DNA of 64,000 bases from positions 3,468,501 through 3,532,500 of the forward strand of contig JAJLRJ010000006.1 of NCBI GenBank assembly GCA_024195265.1, written 5' to 3'. Of this stretch, positions 59,452 through 64,000 are shown piece by piece (within the stretch, counting starts at the first letter, position 1; each line of letters opens with the position of its first letter). The translations under genes were made by a program, and so were the position numbers. The notes under the pieces are model-generated. The model had not been told where the DNA came from and made no database searches. It worked only from the letters and a program-made list of their open reading frames with translations. This stretch comes from Dendrophyllia cribrosa (taxonomy: Eukaryota > Cnidaria > Anthozoa > Scleractinia > Dendrophylliidae).

Positions 59452-59457
59452 AATAAA
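59452..59457 (+). terminator. PC: Candidate PC polyadenylation signal
   Basis: AATAAA 351 bases after the PC stop codon. Further AATAAA hexamers at 59556-59561 and near 59637 are alternatives. Confidence 0.45.
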
Positions 59458-60279
59458 GGGTTAAATTTATCTATTCAAAGTAGCGGTTTTCTCATAAAAT
59501 ATATATGTCGGGGTTGACTTTAAATTATAGTACTTTCGGTTATAAAACCAATGCTAATAAATGCTTTCGTTTTTCATCTTTAAATACTGCTAAGTCTTTT
59601 ATCTGGACGAAGGTTAACTTCCAAACATTCAGACACAATAAAACAAAGTTATTTAAAACACTTAGAGAACTGTAAGGTCATAGTCATAGGTTTGGAGATG
59701 TTAGCGATTTCGGATTATTTAGGGTAATAACATTAGATTTACTTATTTTTTTAATGAACACGTATACAAGCTGTAGAATTTGTAACGAAACGTGAGTAAC
59801 TTAATAAATAGCACCTTGAAAATTTCTGGATCCCTTTATCTATGGCAATATCGCTACAACAGCCACCCTCGGAAATTTTGTCATTTGTAGTGAGTTTTTG
59901 TTCAATTGTTGTATCAAATGCCAATTAATGGTAATTTTGTATCGGTGATCGTATGAGAGCAATAATTGTAAGTACATTTAGGTTTTTTGTTGCAATTTAT
60001 TTTATTATAGCCGGAGGGATACCCTGGGTACCAGTGGTTCCCTCGCGCCACGCTTTTGTGAGATGTCGGTGGCCAACGATGGCCGCCAACCGACGCGGCA
60101 ACAAGCGGTGAAGCCGCGATAAGAGGCGTGTAATATGAAAGAAATGAGCGCAAGAAAAGCCTCTGGTAACCAGGGTACCGGATGGATATCACATACCGTA
60201 AAATGCCGCTTTTAAGCCTCCCTCCCCCTCCCCCGCTTATAAGCCCACCCGAAATTCGAAAAGTCGAGTTATCTGTTAT

Positions 60280-60465
60280 AAACTTAAAACTAAATGCAAG
60301 GCTGATCGGACAGTTATAAAGGGTATTTTATTGCCCAATATTTCGGTTAGGCAGAACTAACCTCTTTGCATCCCCTGATGAAGGTTGGTTCTGCCTAACC
60401 GAAATATTGGGCAATAAAATACCCTTTATAGCTGTCCGATCAGCCTTGTATTTAGTTTTAAGTTT
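60280..60465. repeat. Palindrome with CGAAATATTGGGCA word
   Basis: Arms of about 80 bases (AACTTAAAACTAAATRCAAG at the outer ends) are reverse complements. They share CGAAATATTGGGCA with the palindrome at 31818-32135, and a CTGATGA..GAAA motif lies at 60375-60404. Confidence 0.8.
60375..60404 (+). other. Hammerhead-like core motif
   Basis: CTGATGA, a GGTTGG/CCTAACC hairpin (one bulge) and GAAA. One extra A separates the first box from the stem. A convincing stem III and cleavage site were not found. Confidence 0.3.
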
Positions 60466-60639
60466 TATTCAATACTGCTGATCCTGATCTACACCAAGAT
60501 CCGGCTTCACTTCGCCGTGCTGTTTGTCTAAGTGGTCCTTGCTTTATTTGAGAGTTATCTGTTATAGGCAATTATGACAAGCTATCAGAAGCACACAGAC
60601 TCCTAAAAGCTGCCATCTGTAGGAACATCACAGTTGAGT

Positions 60640-60968
60640 GGTTAAGCCTAAAGAATACCGTTCAGAAGGACGTCGGACACTTTATTGAAACTTATATAAC
60701 GGAGTAACTGGTTAGCTTTCAGTTGATGTTTATATAGTTAAATTTAGGCCTGAATAACCCGAGAAGTTAGGTGGTATAGTGGTACGGTAGGCTATCTAAG
60801 CCTAAGCCTAGCTGAGATCACAGGTTCAATCCTGAGTGGGGGATTTTAGATTTTCTTTTTTACACTTAAAAATTTATTGAAAATAAAATTCTAAGTGTCG
60901 ACATTACGTTATATAAGTCTTAATAAGGTGTCCGACGTCCTTCTGAACGGTATTCTTTAGGCACAACC
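60640..60968. mobile_element. Inverted-repeat element enclosing a tRNA-like core
   Basis: Arms of about 70 bases (about 60640-60712 and 60902-60968) share CCGTTCAGAAGGACGTCGGA. Between them is a plus-strand tRNA-like sequence (about 60772-60846) with box A GGTGGTATAGTGGTACGG and box B GGTTCAATCCT. It has the same plan as the element at 19153-19795. Confidence 0.6.
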
Positions 60969-61230
60969 TAGTTGAGTACCGATCAAAAATTTATTCTGGC
61001 GCTAAAATCGTTTGCCGCGTGAGAGTCTGGTACCAAGTTTGTGTAATCTCGTTCCTAGATTCTTTGCTGATAACACGGATGCCGATTGCGGATGGTGCAA
61101 TGTGAAAGACCGCTTATCAGGCAATCGAAACTTTCGTTATTATACAGCCCTTGACTAAAATTAAAAGACAATTAAAGGAACAACGCTAGAAGTAATTCGG
61201 CTTTTCGTACCTGTTCGCGGATCAACTAAA

Positions 61231-61820
61231 ATGAGCAGTAAACGTACCGAGCGAGGGGGTGCTGCCGGCGCTGGGCGAAATCCGAGGAAGGTAAGCCAGT
61301 CTTACGATGATGATCTCACGGAATACTGTTCATAAATTGTCTTTAATATACAGCCCTGTTGGGAAAGACACTGGACGTCAAACGTATTTACACGCCTGCT
61401 CCTTGCAGCTAATCGCAACCAAGTTTCGCTAGCACTTGGACATACAGACCATGGAGAAGTTAAGCTATTGCGTGACTGCGGTGTCACGAATTTTAGTATA
61501 CGGTATGGTGGTCACGCGATGTGCTTTCGTTTGTTATTGTTTTTGAGGATAAAACACATCGTAACAATTATTTGAGAAAATGTAACGTGTTTGTATAGGA
61601 TATATGTATAACAAGCTTTAAAATCGGGACAAATTGCATCATTTTTTTTAAAGATTCCTTCCGATTAATTGTTTTTGAAAAAAAGAGGGAAATGCGAAAA
61701 TACTCAGTTTCACAAGAATCGATTTCTTTCAGGGAACGAGTCATGATGTTCAACTTTCCAAGGCTCTCTCTTATATTCTACGACATGGTGCAGCTAAGGA
61801 GGGTCTTCAAATGTCAGAAG
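61231..61820 (+). CDS. TRPT1: tRNA 2'-phosphotransferase, first two exons (partial)
   Basis: TRPT1/Tpt1 transfers the splice-junction 2'-phosphate of tRNA to NAD. Exon 1 (61231-61290) encodes MSSKRTERGG and a basic stretch ending NPRK, then a GTAAGC donor. Exon 2 (61733-61820) follows TTTCTTTCAG and encodes GTSHDVQLSKALSYILRHGA, KEG and LQMSE, then a donor. The DVQLSKALSY.LRHGA block with its Arg-His pair is the N-terminal signature of the family and the exon 2 end falls at the usual position before the next conserved block. Exon phases agree (0, then 1). No further exon could be found up to 64000, so the rest is expected outside the window beyond a repeat-filled intron. The gene lies about 2.1 kb downstream of PC on the same strand. 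Confidence 0.75.
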
Positions 61821-62112
61821 GTATTTTAAAAATATTTATTTCTCGCTGTAGAAGAATTAGCCAGCGCCAGGCATCTCATATCACATCATATATCTCATGC
61901 TTATAATATTATTTTGTCACATTAATTTTGTTATATTTTTTTTGCCCTTGGCTCAAGATTTATTTGATAACAATAACAATGAATCATCCTAATATACTGG
62001 ATTCTGTGATATTACCCACTGATAGAAAATGGGGTCAGGGATTTTCAAGCAAGGCCTAACAGGCAATATTGTTGCTATAGCAACATTGGCAGATCTAGGG
62101 CGGTGTCTGACA

Positions 62113-63791
62113 TTAGGGACTTTAAGCACCGGGAACCGGAACGGCAACGGCGACGCGAAAACTGTCAGGGAAAACCCAAATGACGCATTGCGCATGTTTG
62201 GCGGGAAATATCTAGACGTTCTCTTCCCGGGCCCGACGTCAGATAGCAAGGTTTGCCGTCGTGTGAAAACGTGAGTATATATTCCTCATTTTTCTTTGGT
62301 TTTATCCAGTCGTTTTTGATATAATACACTTAATGTTGTTTAAGAAGACTATACAGAAATAGGAAACGATATTTATTGCTTCATTTAGGTCAATTTGGTG
62401 CTTCTGTACGCTCTTTGAGAAAGAGGTGGTAATTCACTACAACTTGTAAACTTAGAACTACGTTTCTTTGCTAAATTTATTAAAATTAACGCAGTGGCTA
62501 TTCGTACGGCACCCGTACGCGGACTTCGATTTGCTATTCGTACGGGAGTCCAAAGCTTTCGACAATTTTCGAGGTTATTCTTCACTTTTGGTGGTCCACA
62601 ATATTAAATGTTCGTTTAGTTTTACGAAGCGCTTCTGGTAAGCGATGTTGATTTGGCTCAGACTAATTTGCGAGCGAGCGACTCATTTCGTGACGCTTAA
62701 GAAATGTTCGCGTCAAAAAATACTCCCGTACGGCCAACTTCGATTTGCTATTCGTACGGAAGTCCAAAACTTTCGAAAATTTTCGATGTTATTCTTCACT
62801 TTTGCCGATCCATAATATTGTACGTTTGTTTATATTCACGAAACGCTTCTTGTGAGCGATGTTTATTCAGCTACGCGAAGGAATCTCGTTTATGTGTCAT
62901 CGCCATGTACTCCCGTACGCTATAAACTTGTTATTGTTATTCATACGGGAATCTTGTTATTGGGTTTTTTGCTTCCAACGCTTCTTCCATTGAGACTACC
63001 TTTCCTTGCTCACAAGTGGTTTAGTTAACAGAGAAGAACTGGTTTGTATGTCCAGATATATTATAACAATTTGAATTAATTTTTTGACACTTAACTTGTT
63101 AGATGTCCCAGACACTCAAATTATTGATAATGAAACATATAATAATAAAAAGAATCGAAAAGAATCACTCATGTACGGCAAAAGGTGATCTTCATTGTGG
63201 ATCAACAAAAGTGAAGAATAACATCGAAAATTGTCGAAAGTTTTCGGACTCCCGTACGAATAGCAAATCGAAGTTGGCCGTACGGGAGTATTCTTTGGGG
63301 TTAATTGTCACGAAATGAGTCGCTCGCTCGCAAATTAGTCTGAGCCAAATCAACATCGCTTACCAGAAGCGCTTCGTAAAACTAAACGAGCATTTAATAT
63401 TGTGGATCAACAAAAGTGAAGAATAACATCGAAAATTGACGAAAGTTTTGGACTCCCGTACGAATCGTCCTCAAGAACATCGAAGTCAAAACAGTCGTAA
63501 GAATCGTACGGCAGGTCAAGTTTATTGGACGTGTTCAAATCGTACAAGAGCATATACTGCCCGTCGTTGATCATTTTCTTGACACGGCTTATGAGAAGCA
63601 TTTCCCTAACCTCATTTAGCGAGCACATTTCGGAAAAGAGCCGCCTCTACCGAGCTGCACATTTTGGCAAACGTTGCGGTTCTGTAGCTGGTTTATTTGT
63701 AACTTCGCGCCGAGACCGCGTTCTCTGCCCAGTCTTTTCTCGGTTTCGAGGTCGCCGTTGCCGTTCCGGTTCCCGGTGCTTAAAGTCCCTA
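62113..63791. mobile_element. Composite inverted-repeat element with PIF/Harbinger-like remnant
   Basis: The ends TAGGGACTTTAAGCACCGGG and its inverse, followed by AACCGGAACGGCAACGGCGA, bracket 1.68 kb. Inside are four copies of a block beginning GTACGGGAGTCC, two in each orientation (near 62522, 62753, 63250 and 63462), and a second inverted pair containing GAGCGAGCGACTCATTTCGT (near 62670 and 63325). It contains the transposase-like fragment at 63407-63628. It lies in the presumed intron 2 of TRPT1. Confidence 0.65.
63407..63628 (-). pseudogene. N-terminal fragment of a PIF/Harbinger-like transposase
   Basis: The minus-strand ORF reads REMLLISRVKKMINDGQYML then LLYDLNTSNKLDLPYDSYDCF and LEDD, after which it enters the repeat block beginning GTACGGGAG and the frame loses similarity. 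The LLYD..PYD.Y..F pattern followed by acidic residues resembles the N-terminal region of cnidarian Harbinger-type transposases. The catalytic domain is absent. Family call from memory, moderate. Confidence 0.45.
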
Positions 63792-63796
63792 TTTGC

Positions 63797-63857
63797 AGAC
63801 TGCAGACTGCAGACTGCAGACTGCAGACTGCAGACTGCAGACCGCAGACTGCACACT
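63797..63857. repeat. (CTGCAGA)n heptamer repeat
   Basis: About eight tandem copies of a 7-base unit with one CCGCAGA variant, immediately right of the element end at 63791. Confidence 0.9.
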
Positions 63858-64000
63858 GACTGACACTAAAATTTCTAATGATAAAAATGTCATCAACAAT
63901 TTTTCCCGCGTAAAATTAAGTCAGCCACATTCCCAAGATTCTTTGTGGACTTCTTCGTGTGGAACTACGACCCGTTCACCGTATTAAATGGCGTCAGATT

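Noticed and set aside
63525..63863. 112-codon ORF at the right edge
   Set aside because: Spans the Harbinger-like remnant in the wrong strand and ends in the heptamer repeat.

Overview
The window is animal nuclear DNA, most likely from an anthozoan cnidarian such as a stony coral. The evidence is intron-rich conserved animal genes (GT..AG introns throughout), many short inverted-repeat transposons, tRNA-derived SINEs, a non-LTR reverse transcriptase, and long poly(G)/poly(C) runs in the introns. The lineage is inferred from genes and repeat style; no species marker is visible. There are no prokaryotic operons and no CRISPR array.

Five protein-coding genes are supported. FIBP (+, 6509-18830, 11 coding exons, 369 aa) and TAF6L (-, 31406-20234, 12 coding exons, 633 aa) are convergent. 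TAF6L is head-to-head with mitochondrial pyruvate carboxylase PC (+, 35834-59101, 15 coding exons, 1202 aa, with probable upstream non-coding exons). A single-exon class A GPCR (-, 54772-53885, 295 aa) lies inside one PC intron on the opposite strand. After PC, the first two exons of a tRNA 2'-phosphotransferase gene (TRPT1, +, from 61231) begin and run off the window. All exon joins I give keep reading frame and match the family order. The proteins do unrelated jobs: signalling/cell cycle, chromatin/SAGA, anaplerosis, receptor signalling and tRNA splicing repair.

Region 1-6500 is repeat country. A 2.39 kb almost fully palindromic element sits in a TTAA site, and the matching empty site is preserved in a second copy of the host repeat at 5832-6294. 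The introns and spacers of the remaining window hold further TTAA-flanked elements (10502-11518, 15412-15710, 43822-45571, 50714-51724). They also hold G-tipped elements with GGGGTACTC ends, inverted-repeat elements that enclose tRNA-like pol III promoter boxes, two minisatellites (22.4 kb and 49.9 kb), SINEs, a 5'-truncated LINE, and a PIF/Harbinger-like remnant at the right edge.

I did not find a clearly new multi-gene system. The most interesting items are the twin-ORF TTAA palindrome with its empty site, the 43.8 kb element with mirrored internal motifs, the tRNA-cored inverted-repeat elements, a set of dispersed hammerhead-like core motifs, and the nested intronless GPCR that seems to lack the usual extracellular disulfide.
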